A stretch of 51,304 nucleotides of DNA from Bacillota bacterium (GTDB taxonomy: Bacteria > Bacillota > Sulfobacillia > UBA995 > UBA9673), in contig QZJP01000041.1 in assembly GCA_003599345.1 (NCBI GenBank), forward strand, positions 1-51,304, given 5' to 3'. Of this stretch, positions 41,584 through 50,026 are shown one piece after another. Each line of letters starts with the position of its first letter. Position 1 is the stretch's first letter. A model generated the notes under the pieces. It was not told the DNA's origin, did not search any database, and saw only the letters and a list, made by a program, of their open reading frames with translations. Both the position numbers and the translations under genes were made by a program.

Positions 41584-42990
41584 CTAGGAGCCCCCGGCGG
41601 GCGGGGCGTCGGTCTGGAAACGCAGCAAGGTTATCGTGTTCTCGACGTTCCCGTAGGCGTCGAGCGGGTTGTTAGAGGTGATGAGCGCTAGCCCGTGCCG
41701 AACGTCGATATCCACGTCGGCCTCTCCCCCGAGCGGGGAGACCCACAGAGCCCTGCCGTCGATGGTGAGCCGCAGGAGGTAGTGGTAGTAGTGGTAGGCG
41801 TCCTCGGCGACCGTCGACTCGACGATGTCGGCGATCATGTAGTCCCCTGAGGGCGCGAAGTCGAGGTCGGCCACCGCGAGCGTCGCGTCTTCCCGTCCTC
41901 TCAGGTAGAAGCGCCAGGGTATCTCGCCGGTGGCCGCGTCCAGCATGTAGATCGCGGCGTGCTTGCCGACGTCGTAGACCACGAGAAGCCTCCCGTTCGG
42001 AGAGAAGGCCGTGTGCTTGTTGCCTCCCGTGACAAGGAACTGCTTCCAGACCAACGACCCGTCGGTCACGGAGTAAAGGTAGACGCTGCTGTCGGGGTCC
42101 TCGGTGGTCGCGGCCAGGAACCTCCCGTCCGGAGAGAAGGCCGCGTTCCACCTCCCCCCATCCGGTATGTCCTGCGACCACATGAGCTGCCCGCGTTGGT
42201 CGAACATCCGCGCGCGGCCGGCCTCACAGACCAGGAGCCCGTCCCCCGCGGGAGTGAACAGGCCCCAGGCACCCGACCCGACGTTGGCGCTCCACGCCGG
42301 TGAGTAGCGGCGCGGGCCCAGGACCTCCAGGGTGCGACGCCTGTGGTTGAAGAGAGCCAGCCACTTGCCGTCGTCGGAGAGAACGGCCTCGGCCCAGCCG
42401 TCGAAAGACCGCTCGAACACGTGGGCGCCGTTGGCCTCGAGCACCATCACCACGCCGGCCTCGCCGTAGGTCACCGCCGAAGCCACTATATAGCGGCCCC
42501 CGGCCTGGTACCCGGCTTGCGTGGTGCGGTAGCTGGCTCCTGTGAACAGGTGCTCCCACAGGAAGCCCCCTTCCAGGTCGTAGACCCTGAACCCGAGGGA
42601 GCGTCTCGTGCCCCGCAGGTCGGTACCGGCAACGAGGTAGGATGTGCCGTCGGGGTTCAAACGCCCGACAGCGACTCCTTCCACGGAGTCCTGGGTAATG
42701 CGTTCGGTCATCAGCACGGGGATGTCCATGAAGTCAGCCTCGGACACGCCGCCGGAAGGGCTGGCCAGCCCGGAGAACGAGGTCGGGGCACCCCCCGAAT
42801 CGGGCGGGACGTAGAGGTCGCCTGCCCCCCCGGGGGAGGCCCGCTCGGAACGACAACTCCTGAAGATGAAAGCCACGAGCAGCACGAACACCACGGCCAG
42901 GGCAAGAAGCATTACCGGCCGCAGGGCCCCCAGGATGCCGGGCAATGGCAGCCGCCGTAGGCGTGAGAAGGGATCTCCCGTGGGGAACAA
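41584..42990 (-). CDS. Membrane-anchored beta-propeller (PQQ/WD-like) protein
   Basis: 468 residues. A membrane helix at about 25-44 with a basic cytosolic start, a short linker, then propeller-type repeats throughout the rest, for example SFGVTL-free blades such as AAFSPDGRFLAATTED, HTAFSPNGRLLVVYD and VADLDFAPSGDYMIAD. It has no catalytic signature, so a binding or sensing scaffold outside the membrane is likely. It is 118 bases upstream of the kinase gene on the same strand, suggesting a shared pathway. The start is uncertain: TTG 42990 directly abuts GGAGG. Confidence 0.75.
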   Translation of the reverse strand: MFPTGDPFSRLRRLPLPGILGALRPVMLLALAVVFVLLVAFIFRSCRSERASPGGAGDLYVPPDSGGAPTSFSGLASPSGGVSEADFMDIPVLMTERITQDSVEGVAVGRLNPDGTSYLVAGTDLRGTRRSLGFRVYDLEGGFLWEHLFTGASYRTTQAGYQAGGRYIVASAVTYGEAGVVMVLEANGAHVFERSFDGWAEAVLSDDGKWLALFNHRRRTLEVLGPRRYSPAWSANVGSGAWGLFTPAGDGLLVCEAGRARMFDQRGQLMWSQDIPDGGRWNAAFSPDGRFLAATTEDPDSSVYLYSVTDGSLVWKQFLVTGGNKHTAFSPNGRLLVVYDVGKHAAIYMLDAATGEIPWRFYLRGREDATLAVADLDFAPSGDYMIADIVESTVAEDAYHYYHYLLRLTIDGRALWVSPLGGEADVDIDVRHGLALITSNNPLDAYGNVENTITLLRFQTDAPPAGGS

Positions 42991-43053
42991 CCTCCGTCGC
43001 GAGAGTTCTTCCCTGGCTTCCCAACTCCTCCGCAGCCAGAGCCCCTAGCGCTA

Positions 43054-43097
43054 CGAGAGGGAGCCGCGGACCCCGAAGGGGCCTCGGCACCCTCTCG
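43054..43097 (-). other. Long hairpin between SLH protein and propeller gene
   Basis: Minus strand: CGAGAGGG (43097-43090) pairs with CCCTCTCG (43061-43054), then GCCG/CGGC and a GGGG/CCCC tip closed by TTC. About 18 pairs with two mismatches and one bulge. No T-tract. It lies in the 164-base gap and could end or attenuate the SLH transcript. Confidence 0.65.
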
Positions 43098-43154
43098 CAA
43101 CCAGACATGGGCCTTGCGCCTTGCGCCGGCATTGCGCCGGGAATCCCTTGCCGG

Positions 43155-44678
43155 CTACCCGGCCCGGGCCACGATGACGATGGTCACCACGTACCCGCGT
43201 TCGATGAGGAGTTCGACCTCGTCACCCGTCTCGACATCGTCGGTGGAGAGGGTCTCGTCGCCGTAGGTCACCTCGGCGTCCTCCGCCACCGTATACGTGG
43301 CCGTCCGGGTGCCGTCCAGGATGGTCAGGGTGACAAGGTCCCCGTCGCCGTCACGAACAAGACCGATGATGACGCCCTCGTCCTCCTTGACCTCAAACTC
43401 CGCCACCACCAGGACGACCTTGCCCGTCGCGTTCAGGTGGAGGGTCACCTCGTCTCCCGGCCGCACGTCGCCGAGGTCGCCCAAGGTGCCGTTGACAATG
43501 ATGACGGCCCCGGGGGCGAGGACGTAGGTCTCCGCGTCGTCCTCGTCGGCGCCGGGTGTGTCCGGGATGATCGAGATTGTCGAGGCGACCGGCGGGGTGG
43601 AGCCGGTCCCGTCGGTGACCTCCGTCACGACGCCGCTGACGGTGGCCGGCGATTCGTCGTCCTCGGCCAGGATGTCGATCTCCGTCACCAGGTCGTCCTC
43701 CACGGACAGGGCCACTACGAGCCCGGTGTCAAGATCGTCGACCCCGGCGTCCTCGCCGTCTACCGTGATTTCCACGTCCGGCGAGACCTCATAGGTGACC
43801 GGGGAGGATAGACCTCCCGAACCGGCCCCGCCTCCGCCCAGGTGCCGCCTCACGGTGATCGAGGTGAGGTCCCCGGCGGCGTTGGTCGTCCACGAGACTA
43901 GGGTGCCGATGACGGTCCCGCTATCCCCGTCGTAGTCGGGGTCGAGGTCCGCCCGGTCGAGGATGGCGGCCATCTCACAGCGGGTAACCGGCTTATGCGG
44001 GTGAAGGTTGCCGGCGTCCCCCAGGATGATGCCCAGCCTCACGGCGAGCGCCATGTAGCCGACGGCCCACGCCGGGACCGCCGCGGCGTCGCGGAAGCCG
44101 AGGTCCGCGCCGGATAGCTCCCGAGCCTCATCCCCGAGGCCCATGGCCTCAAGGAGCATGACCACTACCTCGAGCCTGGTGGCCGGCGTCCGGGCCTGAA
44201 AGGTGCGGCTGTGGTCCTCGAGGAGGGGCCAGAGGTAGCCTTCTTCGAGGGCGTAGGCCAGGCACTCCTGGGCCCCCGTCCAGGTCGGGATGGAGCGGTA
44301 GTCGCGGAAGGCCGCGGCCAGCGCGGCCGTTGCTTCGGACAGGCCGATATCCAGGGCCTCGTCCTCGGCCTCGATAAGACGCGTGATCATGATGACCAGC
44401 TCGAGCCTCGTCACCCGGTTATGCGGGCCGAAAAGCCCATTGCCGTAGCCCTCCACGATTCCCCGGGCCTTCATGGCCATGACGTTCCCGAAGGCCCAGT
44501 GGTCTTCCGGCACGTCGGAAAAGGGAGGTCCTCCCTGCCCTCGCCCGTGGCCCTTCCCACTAGGTGCGGCCATGACCGGTAGCGACATGGCCCCGAGGAC
44601 GAGGGCCGCCAGCCCTAGCACCGCCATCCGCCTGAGCAGGGGCCGCCATCCTGTCCGCCTTGTAAGCATCGACTTCAC
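43155..44678 (-). CDS. SLH-domain surface protein with repeated beta domains
   Basis: 507 residues. Signal peptide (about 13-37), then three SLH domains (about 50-110, 115-185, 190-245) that bind the wall polymer. From about 250 to the end there are three similar beta-rich units, each with a G-x-V/I start, a central VTYEV/TYVL/ATYTV strand and a closing GDEV-type turn (DLDTGLVV, VRPGDEVTLHL, VETGDEVELLI). The tail is very acidic. No enzyme motif. It could be a minor S-layer protein or an adaptor. GTG 44678 has GGAGGAG six bases upstream. The same kind of beta unit follows the SLH domains in the protease at 34522-39279. Confidence 0.88.
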   Translation of the reverse strand: MKSMLTRRTGWRPLLRRMAVLGLAALVLGAMSLPVMAAPSGKGHGRGQGGPPFSDVPEDHWAFGNVMAMKARGIVEGYGNGLFGPHNRVTRLELVIMITRLIEAEDEALDIGLSEATAALAAAFRDYRSIPTWTGAQECLAYALEEGYLWPLLEDHSRTFQARTPATRLEVVVMLLEAMGLGDEARELSGADLGFRDAAAVPAWAVGYMALAVRLGIILGDAGNLHPHKPVTRCEMAAILDRADLDPDYDGDSGTVIGTLVSWTTNAAGDLTSITVRRHLGGGGAGSGGLSSPVTYEVSPDVEITVDGEDAGVDDLDTGLVVALSVEDDLVTEIDILAEDDESPATVSGVVTEVTDGTGSTPPVASTISIIPDTPGADEDDAETYVLAPGAVIIVNGTLGDLGDVRPGDEVTLHLNATGKVVLVVAEFEVKEDEGVIIGLVRDGDGDLVTLTILDGTRTATYTVAEDAEVTYGDETLSTDDVETGDEVELLIERGYVVTIVIVARAG

Positions 44679-44703
44679 GCTGGACTCCTCCTTCGCCGAA
44701 TGT

Positions 44704-44732
44704 TCTCCGAGCGCTGATGAACGTCTCCGAGC
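44704..44732. repeat. Nine-base direct repeat in the SLH gene leader
   Basis: TCTCCGAGC occurs at 44704-44712 and 44724-44732, two helical turns apart, 26-54 bases upstream of the SLH gene start. This phasing suits a dimeric regulator, but the copies are short and could be chance. Confidence 0.35.
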
Positions 44733-44828
44733 ACCAAAGTGGTCGTCGGAAGGAGGGTATATTGTGGGGGTCCCTAATATGCCACTTTCTGGCTAAGCTG
44801 GTTGGGGAGCGGTCCGAAACCGGACGGG

Positions 44829-45299
44829 CTAGCCCGTCGCGAGCTTGGCCAGCATCGCCACGGCGGTGCCGGCGACGAGCGTGCCCAGCGTAAGGGCGAG
44901 CAAGGTGACCCGGAGGGAGTAACCGAGCAGCAGGGCGATGAGGCACCCGGTCCATGCCCCCGTCCCCGGTAGGGGGATGGCCACGAACACAGACAGCCCG
45001 AGGAGGCCGTACTTCTTGATACGCTCGCTGGTCTTCTCCGAGCGGGCCACGTAGTCGGTCACGAGCCTGCGGAACAGCCGGGTGCGCTTGAGGAGGCCGA
45101 CAGCCGGCAGCAAGATGAAGTAGACGAGAGGTATCGGCGCGAGGTTCCCGGCCAGGGCGATGGCCAGGGCTTCGAGGGGCGGCAAGCCGAGGTGCACGCC
45201 GAGCGGAATGGCTCCCCGGAGTTCGATGACGGGGATCATGGCCACGATGAAGACGTGCACCTCGGGCGGCAGCGAGTTGATGTACTCGAGTACGGTCAT
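44829..45299 (-). CDS. COG2426 small membrane protein (putative small multi-drug export family)
   Basis: 156 residues with about four membrane helices. MIPVIELRGAIPLGVHLGLPP near the N-terminus and IPLPGTGAWTGCLIALLLG in the second half are the family signatures. Homologues are named small multi-drug export proteins, but that function is weakly supported. ATG 45299 is five bases after ahcY, so the two are cotranscribed. GTCCG/CGGAC downstream (about 44809-44822) is a small hairpin. Confidence 0.88.
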   Translation of the reverse strand: MTVLEYINSLPPEVHVFIVAMIPVIELRGAIPLGVHLGLPPLEALAIALAGNLAPIPLVYFILLPAVGLLKRTRLFRRLVTDYVARSEKTSERIKKYGLLGLSVFVAIPLPGTGAWTGCLIALLLGYSLRVTLLALTLGTLVAGTAVAMLAKLATG

Positions 45300-45304
45300 G
45301 GCCG

Positions 45305-46597
45305 CTATTCGGTCCCCGCCTCCCAGCTCTCGAGGTACTTCCGTTGCTCCGGGGTGAGGTTCTGGACCTTCATCCCCAGACTCGCGAGCTTGAGTTCCGC
45401 CACCCGGCGGTCGATGGCCTCGGGGACCGGGTAGACCCCGGGTTCGAGGCTCCGCCCCTCGCGGGCCAACTGCTCCACGACAAGAGCCTGGTTGGCGAAG
45501 CTCATATCCATGACGGCCGCGGGGTGGCCTTCGGCGGCCGCCAGATTGACCAGGCGTCCCTCGGCCACGAGATACAGCCGCCTGCCGTCGGACAAGGAGT
45601 ACTCCCTAACCCCTTGACGGGCTTCGCGTGTCTCGGTCGCCATCGCCGTCAGGGCCGGGATGTTGATCTCCACGTTGAAATGACCGGCGTTGGCCATGAT
45701 GGCCCCGTCCCTCATCTTCTGGAAGTGGGGTTTGTCGATGACGTTGACGTCCCCTGTCGCCGTCACGAAGAAGCCTCCGGCCGCGGCGGCCTCGTCCATA
45801 TCGGTGACGTGGTAGCCGTCCATGGCGGCCTCCAGCGCCCTGAGAGGGTCGGCCTCGACCACGATCACTCTCGCGCCCATGCCGTTCGCGCGGGCAGCCA
45901 CGCCCCTGCCTACCCATCCGTAGCCCGCCACGACGAAGACCGAACCCGCCAGGAGGCGATTCGTCGCCCGCAGTAGGCCATCGATGGCCGACTGGCCCGT
46001 CCCGTAGCGGTTATCGAACCAGTGCTTGGTGCGCGCGTCGTTGACCGCGACAATCGGGTACCTGAGCGCCCCCTGCGCCGCCATCGCGCGGAGCCTGATG
46101 ACCCCGGTCGTGGTCTCCTCGGTCCCGGCGAAGACCCCGGCACCGCTCCCGCTGCCGGACGCGTTCCCGGCGATGAGGTCGGGATGGTTGCGGTGCAGGG
46201 CGGACACGAGGTCGGCCCCGTCGTCCATGGTGATTTGGGGACCCTCGGCGAGAACGTTCTCTATGTGGCGGTAGTATGTGTCCTTGTCCTCGCCGCGGAC
46301 GGCGTAGGTCGGCACTCCGTAGAGGACCGAGAGGGCCGCGGCCACGTCGTCCTGGGTGCTCAGGGGATTGGAGGCGCATAGGACCACGCCGGCCCCGCCC
46401 TCCTTGAGGGTCAGGACCAGACCGGCTGTCTCCGTCGTCACGTGCAGGCAGGCCCCGATCCGCAAGCCCTCAAGCGGTTTCTCCGACGCCCAGCGAGCCC
46501 TGATGGACGCCAGAACGGGCATGTCCGCCCACGCCCAGGCGATGCGACGCTCTCCCTCCGCGGCCAGGTCGGGGCTCCGGAAATCGCCCTTTACCAT
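45305..46597 (-). CDS. ahcY: Adenosylhomocysteinase
   Basis: 430 residues, the bacterial/archaeal short form. It splits S-adenosylhomocysteine into adenosine and homocysteine with bound NAD. Visible: LHVTTETAGLVLTLKEGGA, NPLSTQDDVAAAL, the NAD site VAGYGWVGRGVAARANGMGA, MANAGHFNVEI and the C-terminal LTPEQRKYL. ATG 46597 with GGGGGAG 8 bases upstream. It closes the methyl cycle begun by metK in this window. Upstream a GATGA/TCATC hairpin precedes the ribosome site, but no SAH riboswitch was recognised. Confidence 0.97.
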   Translation of the reverse strand: MVKGDFRSPDLAAEGERRIAWAWADMPVLASIRARWASEKPLEGLRIGACLHVTTETAGLVLTLKEGGAGVVLCASNPLSTQDDVAAALSVLYGVPTYAVRGEDKDTYYRHIENVLAEGPQITMDDGADLVSALHRNHPDLIAGNASGSGSGAGVFAGTEETTTGVIRLRAMAAQGALRYPIVAVNDARTKHWFDNRYGTGQSAIDGLLRATNRLLAGSVFVVAGYGWVGRGVAARANGMGARVIVVEADPLRALEAAMDGYHVTDMDEAAAAGGFFVTATGDVNVIDKPHFQKMRDGAIMANAGHFNVEINIPALTAMATETREARQGVREYSLSDGRRLYLVAEGRLVNLAAAEGHPAAVMDMSFANQALVVEQLAREGRSLEPGVYPVPEAIDRRVAELKLASLGMKVQNLTPEQRKYLESWEAGTE

Positions 46598-46863
46598 TCA
46601 GACACTCCCCCAACGAGATGAAAGGTCTCACTCATCTTACGGTATCGCCTCGGCTTCGGGAATCCCTGCCGGACCAGCTTATAATCCTTATGCCCGCCGC
46701 CCAGGCACAACCCGCGGACGCGCCAAGGGACCTCGAGGGGGAGCCGCCGAGCGCCTGCTAGGCAGGATTTGGGCCGGGTGGTGGACAACTGCTATTCATG
46801 CTAGTCAGGACCCGGCCGGGCGGCCGGGACGCCGGCCGGGGACACGGGAAGGAAGTGTCCGGC
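46598..46863. promoter_or_regulatory. Divergent control region between ahcY and the deacetylase-like gene
   Basis: 266 bases. On the plus strand a perfect TATAAT stands at 46680-46685, but the matching -35 (TTCGGG at 19 bases) is poor. On the minus strand the same patch reads TTATAAG, also without a good -35. Next to ahcY, GATGA and TCATC arms (about 46618-46639) can form a hairpin. The remainder is G+C-rich without a recognised gene. Confidence 0.4.
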
Positions 46864-48480
46864 ATGCCCGTTGTACCGGGCCTTGCGAAGCGGCCAACCG
46901 GCCGGAGGCCGGCCCGCCTCCCGAGAGGGGTCGGTAGCTGCCTGAGTCCCGTGCGCCGCATCGGGGGCCTCGCACCGCCCCCGCAAGGCCGGGTCCTTGC
47001 CGTGTCGTTCCTCGACGGCCCGACCGCGGCCCCTCCCAACCCCCCAATCGGTCGCGAGAGGTGGCGCGGCAACTCGCAGGCCGGCAGGAGCCCCGCCTTG
47101 ACCCCCCGCGGCCCCGGCGGCTTGCGGGCAGGCGGCGCGCGGGCGGGCGGGTCGCCGGCCGGCGGCGGGGGTCCAGGCGACTCCGGAGGCATCACCGGAA
47201 CCATCCTCGACATCCTTAGGGCCTACGGGGCCCGGGCGACCTTCGCCGTCATAGGCACCACGGCCCTCAACTACCCCGACGAGGCAGGCCCCGCGGGCTC
47301 CCCGTACTGGAACGGTCAGGCCTACGACCATTTCCCGGAGTATGGACGGGACGACCTCGCCGGCGTCGTGGCCCAGCCGGACCTCACTCGAAGCATCCTC
47401 GCCGGAGGGCACGAGCTGGCCAACCACTCCTACCGGCACATCCCTCTCGGGCCTCCCCCGGCCGCGGCTCGCCGGAGAACCCACCACGCCGGGCCGGCCG
47501 AAGCCTTTTCCGACGTGGCGCAGCTCCACGAGCACGTCCGGGAGTACTTCGGCTACACGATGCGGCTCGCCCAGCCTCCGTACCTCGTGGATACGGTCGC
47601 CCGGGGAAGCGCGGGCGACGGGACCGCGATAAGGGACGTCTTCGACATCTACGCGGCTCTGGGATACGACTACCTCGGGCTGGGCGTCGACGGCGGCGGC
47701 TGGCGAGAAACGTCGGGGAGCTACGACTTCGACGTGGACGCGATGGTTCTCGGGCTCCAGAGGATGCTCGAGAGCGACGGGCAGGCCCTGTCCGGGCGCG
47801 TGGTGTCGTTCCGGGACGGTTACAATATGTCGCGCCGGAGCCCGGTCGTCACCGCGCTGCCTCGACTGATGCAGCTCTTCAGGAACTACGGCTACAAGGT
47901 TGTGAGCGTGTCCGAGCTCTTGGAGATGTCGCCGTTCTCCGACCTCGATCCGGGCCATCCGGCGTTCCCCGCGGCCAAAGGCCTTCTCGACGAGGGTTGG
48001 TGGGTGGCTTCTCGCGACAACGAGGTCCGCCCGTTCGACCCCGTCCTGCGGGGCGAACTCGCTGTCTGGGCCATGGGTCCGGGGAAGTGCGGCCCCAAGC
48101 CGGGCGTCGACGACTGGCAACCGGGGCCGGTGCCCGTCTACGTCGATGTCCCGCTCGGCCACCCCCACCGCGGGCGCGTGGAGGCGGCGGCGAAGCGTGG
48201 CTTCTGGCGAGGTCTGGGACGCGGGCGCCCGGCCCCGCCGGACGCTAGAGGAAGCCGGGTCTTCGGCCTCTCCGACCCCGTCGGCCCGGACGAGTTCCGC
48301 GAAGTCATGGGCCGGGCCGGGGTCCGCCTGGGAGATGTGGCCGGCCTGGACCTGGGCGTCGCCGCCGCCCGGGACCACGAGCCCGATGACGGCGCGCGCC
48401 GTTCCGGAAGCGCGGGCACGAGTCCCGGCGCCCTAACGCGCGCTGAGGCCCTGGTCATGATCTGGGGGGGCAGGCAATAG
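46864..48480 (+). CDS. Degenerate polysaccharide-deacetylase-like protein with SLH domains
   Basis: 538 residues. NodB-like signs: VLAVSFLDGP (motif 1), ILDILRAYGARATFAVIG, GHELANHSYRH (motif 2, H-S-x-x-H) and VVSFRDGYN further on. Motif 1 is normally FDDGP; here the first Asp, the catalytic base, is Leu, while the metal-binding Asp and both His remain. About 55 Gly/Pro/Arg-rich residues are inserted after motif 1, and no signal peptide is visible although one clear SLH domain (FSDLDPGHPAFPAAKGLLDEG) and two weaker ones end the protein. ATG 46864 has GGAAGGAAG about 9 bases upstream. It may be a decayed gene or a binding-only protein. Confidence 0.7.
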   Translation: MPVVPGLAKRPTGRRPARLPRGVGSCLSPVRRIGGLAPPPQGRVLAVSFLDGPTAAPPNPPIGRERWRGNSQAGRSPALTPRGPGGLRAGGARAGGSPAGGGGPGDSGGITGTILDILRAYGARATFAVIGTTALNYPDEAGPAGSPYWNGQAYDHFPEYGRDDLAGVVAQPDLTRSILAGGHELANHSYRHIPLGPPPAAARRRTHHAGPAEAFSDVAQLHEHVREYFGYTMRLAQPPYLVDTVARGSAGDGTAIRDVFDIYAALGYDYLGLGVDGGGWRETSGSYDFDVDAMVLGLQRMLESDGQALSGRVVSFRDGYNMSRRSPVVTALPRLMQLFRNYGYKVVSVSELLEMSPFSDLDPGHPAFPAAKGLLDEGWWVASRDNEVRPFDPVLRGELAVWAMGPGKCGPKPGVDDWQPGPVPVYVDVPLGHPHRGRVEAAAKRGFWRGLGRGRPAPPDARGSRVFGLSDPVGPDEFREVMGRAGVRLGDVAGLDLGVAAARDHEPDDGARRSGSAGTSPGALTRAEALVMIWGGRQ

Positions 48481-48525
48481 GGTGAGGGGCAGGTAGTACG
48501 GTGATGGGCAGGCAATAGGATGAGC
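48469..48525. repeat. Three tandem 19-base repeats over the stop codon of the deacetylase-like gene
   Basis: Units at 48469-48487, 48488-48506 and 48507-48525 start GGCAGG(C/T)A and are contiguous; the first and third are nearly identical. The TAG stop (48478-48480) is in the first unit. The period is not a multiple of three, so the repeats are not coding. Confidence 0.8.
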
Positions 48526-48545
48526 TAGGGAGGTGCCCACGGACG

Positions 48546-49994
48546 GTGGCTTCAGGGTTCTCGTCCGACATCTTCCGCGAGTATGACGTACGGGGCGAGG
48601 CGGGCCGGGAGATCGACGCCGAGGTCTCCCGGCTCATCGGTCTGTCCCTCGCCCGGTGGGCCGAGGAGCGCGACCGGACCGGCCCGCGGGTGGCCGTCGT
48701 CGGTCGCGACAACCGCCTTTCGTCCCCCGAACTGGCAGAGGGCGTGGCCCGGGGTTTCCTCGAGGCCGGATGGGAAGTCCGCGACCTCGGGGTGGTGCCC
48801 ACCCCGGTCTTCTACTGGGCGCGCCGGCGCCACGGGCTGAACCTGGGGGTCATGGTCACCGGCAGCCACAACGAGGCCCACTACAACGGCTTCAAGCTGG
48901 CCTGGGGGCCGGGAACCCTCTACGGCGAGGACATCAAGGAGATCGGCCGCCGGGTCGCCGAACTCGCTGCCGCGGGGCCCGTTCCGGGGGGCGGCTCCGG
49001 GCCGGCTCCCACCGGGGCCGTCGCCCTGGACGGCGTCATCGAGGATTACACGGCCGATGTCGTTGACCGGCTTGGCCTCGGAGGCAAGCCTCTAGGGCTT
49101 CGGGTCGCCGTCGACTCGGGGAGCGGCACCGCGTCCCTCGTCGCTCCGAGTCTGTTCGAACGTCTCGGCTGCGAGGTCCTTCCGCTGTATTGCCGGCTCG
49201 ACGGCACCTACCCCGGCCACTGGCCCGACCCGGTGAAACCCGAGAATCTCGCCGAACTCCGGGAAGTCGTGGCGCGCGCGCGAGCCGACGCCGGCGTGGC
49301 CTTCGACGGGGACGCCGACCGCCTCGGCGTGGTCGACGACCAGGGCGAGATTCTCTGGGGTGACGTCATCATGATTCTCTTCTGGCGGGAGATCCTTGCC
49401 CGCCATCCGGGGGCCGAGGCCATTGTAGAGGTGAAGTGCTCCCAGGCCCTGGTCGACGAGATCAAGAGACTCGGCGGACGCCCGCTCTTCTACCGCACCG
49501 GCCACTCCCTCATTAAGGCCAAGATGCGGGAGATCGGGGCCCTGTTCGCCGGGGAGATGTCGGGCCACATGTTCTTCGCCGACGAGTACTACGGCTTCGA
49601 CGACGCCATCTACGCGGCAGCGCGTCTCCTCCGAATCATCGGACGGTCCGGCCGCCGCCTCTCGAGCCTCCTGGCCGACCGGCCGAGGTACCACTCCACG
49701 CCCGAAACCCGAGTCGAATGCCCGGACCGGACGAAGTTCGGGGTAGTAAAGACCGTGCGCGACCAGTTCGCGGCCCTTCCGGCGGGGGATGTCGAGATAG
49801 TCGACGTGGACGGGGTGCGGGCGGTGTTCCCGGACGGAGGGTGGATTCTCGTCCGGGCCTCCAACACCCAGCCCGCCCTGGTCGTGAGGTGTGAGGCCCG
49901 CACCGAGGAAAGGCTGGCGGAACTGAAAGGGCTGGTCACCGAGTCACTGCGCTGTAAAGCCGCTGAGGCTGGACTGGCACTCCCCGGCTGGTAG
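48546..49994 (+). CDS. Phosphomannomutase/phosphoglucomutase family enzyme
   Basis: 482 residues, four-domain alpha-D-phosphohexomutase. The phosphoserine loop is MVTGSHNEAHYNGFK (TGSHN rather than TASHNP), the metal loop GVAFDGDADRLGVVD, the sugar loop GEMSGHMFF, and the phosphate loop near VRASNTQPALVVRCEA. It interconverts hexose 1- and 6-phosphates for sugar-nucleotide supply, feeding wall polymers. The GEMSGH form favours bifunctional Man/Glc enzymes; this is inference. GTG 48546 has GGGAGGTG 10 bases upstream. It follows the deacetylase-like gene by 65 bases that hold the 19-base repeats. Confidence 0.94.
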   Translation: MASGFSSDIFREYDVRGEAGREIDAEVSRLIGLSLARWAEERDRTGPRVAVVGRDNRLSSPELAEGVARGFLEAGWEVRDLGVVPTPVFYWARRRHGLNLGVMVTGSHNEAHYNGFKLAWGPGTLYGEDIKEIGRRVAELAAAGPVPGGGSGPAPTGAVALDGVIEDYTADVVDRLGLGGKPLGLRVAVDSGSGTASLVAPSLFERLGCEVLPLYCRLDGTYPGHWPDPVKPENLAELREVVARARADAGVAFDGDADRLGVVDDQGEILWGDVIMILFWREILARHPGAEAIVEVKCSQALVDEIKRLGGRPLFYRTGHSLIKAKMREIGALFAGEMSGHMFFADEYYGFDDAIYAAARLLRIIGRSGRRLSSLLADRPRYHSTPETRVECPDRTKFGVVKTVRDQFAALPAGDVEIVDVDGVRAVFPDGGWILVRASNTQPALVVRCEARTEERLAELKGLVTESLRCKAAEAGLALPGW

Positions 49995-50010
49995 CCCGTG
50001 CGGCGCCCGG

Positions 50011-50024
50011 AGGGCCAGGCCCTG
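50011..50024. terminator. Small hairpin between convergent genes
   Basis: AGGGC-CAGG-CCCT-type inverted repeat in the 32 bases between the mutase stop and the binding-protein stop. It may serve both strands; it has no T-tract. Confidence 0.3.
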
Positions 50025-50026
50025 GT

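Noticed and set aside
46598-46797. SAH riboswitch upstream of ahcY
   Set aside because: The conserved SAH aptamer core was not found; only a small hairpin near the ribosome site is present.
46801-48378. Minus-strand frame of 525 codons opposite the deacetylase-SLH gene
   Set aside because: The plus strand encodes recognisable NodB and SLH motifs; the minus translation is Arg/Pro/Gly-rich without any family signal.
48469-48525. Att site or insertion-sequence end
   Set aside because: Three contiguous direct repeats without inverted ends, integrase or transposase nearby.
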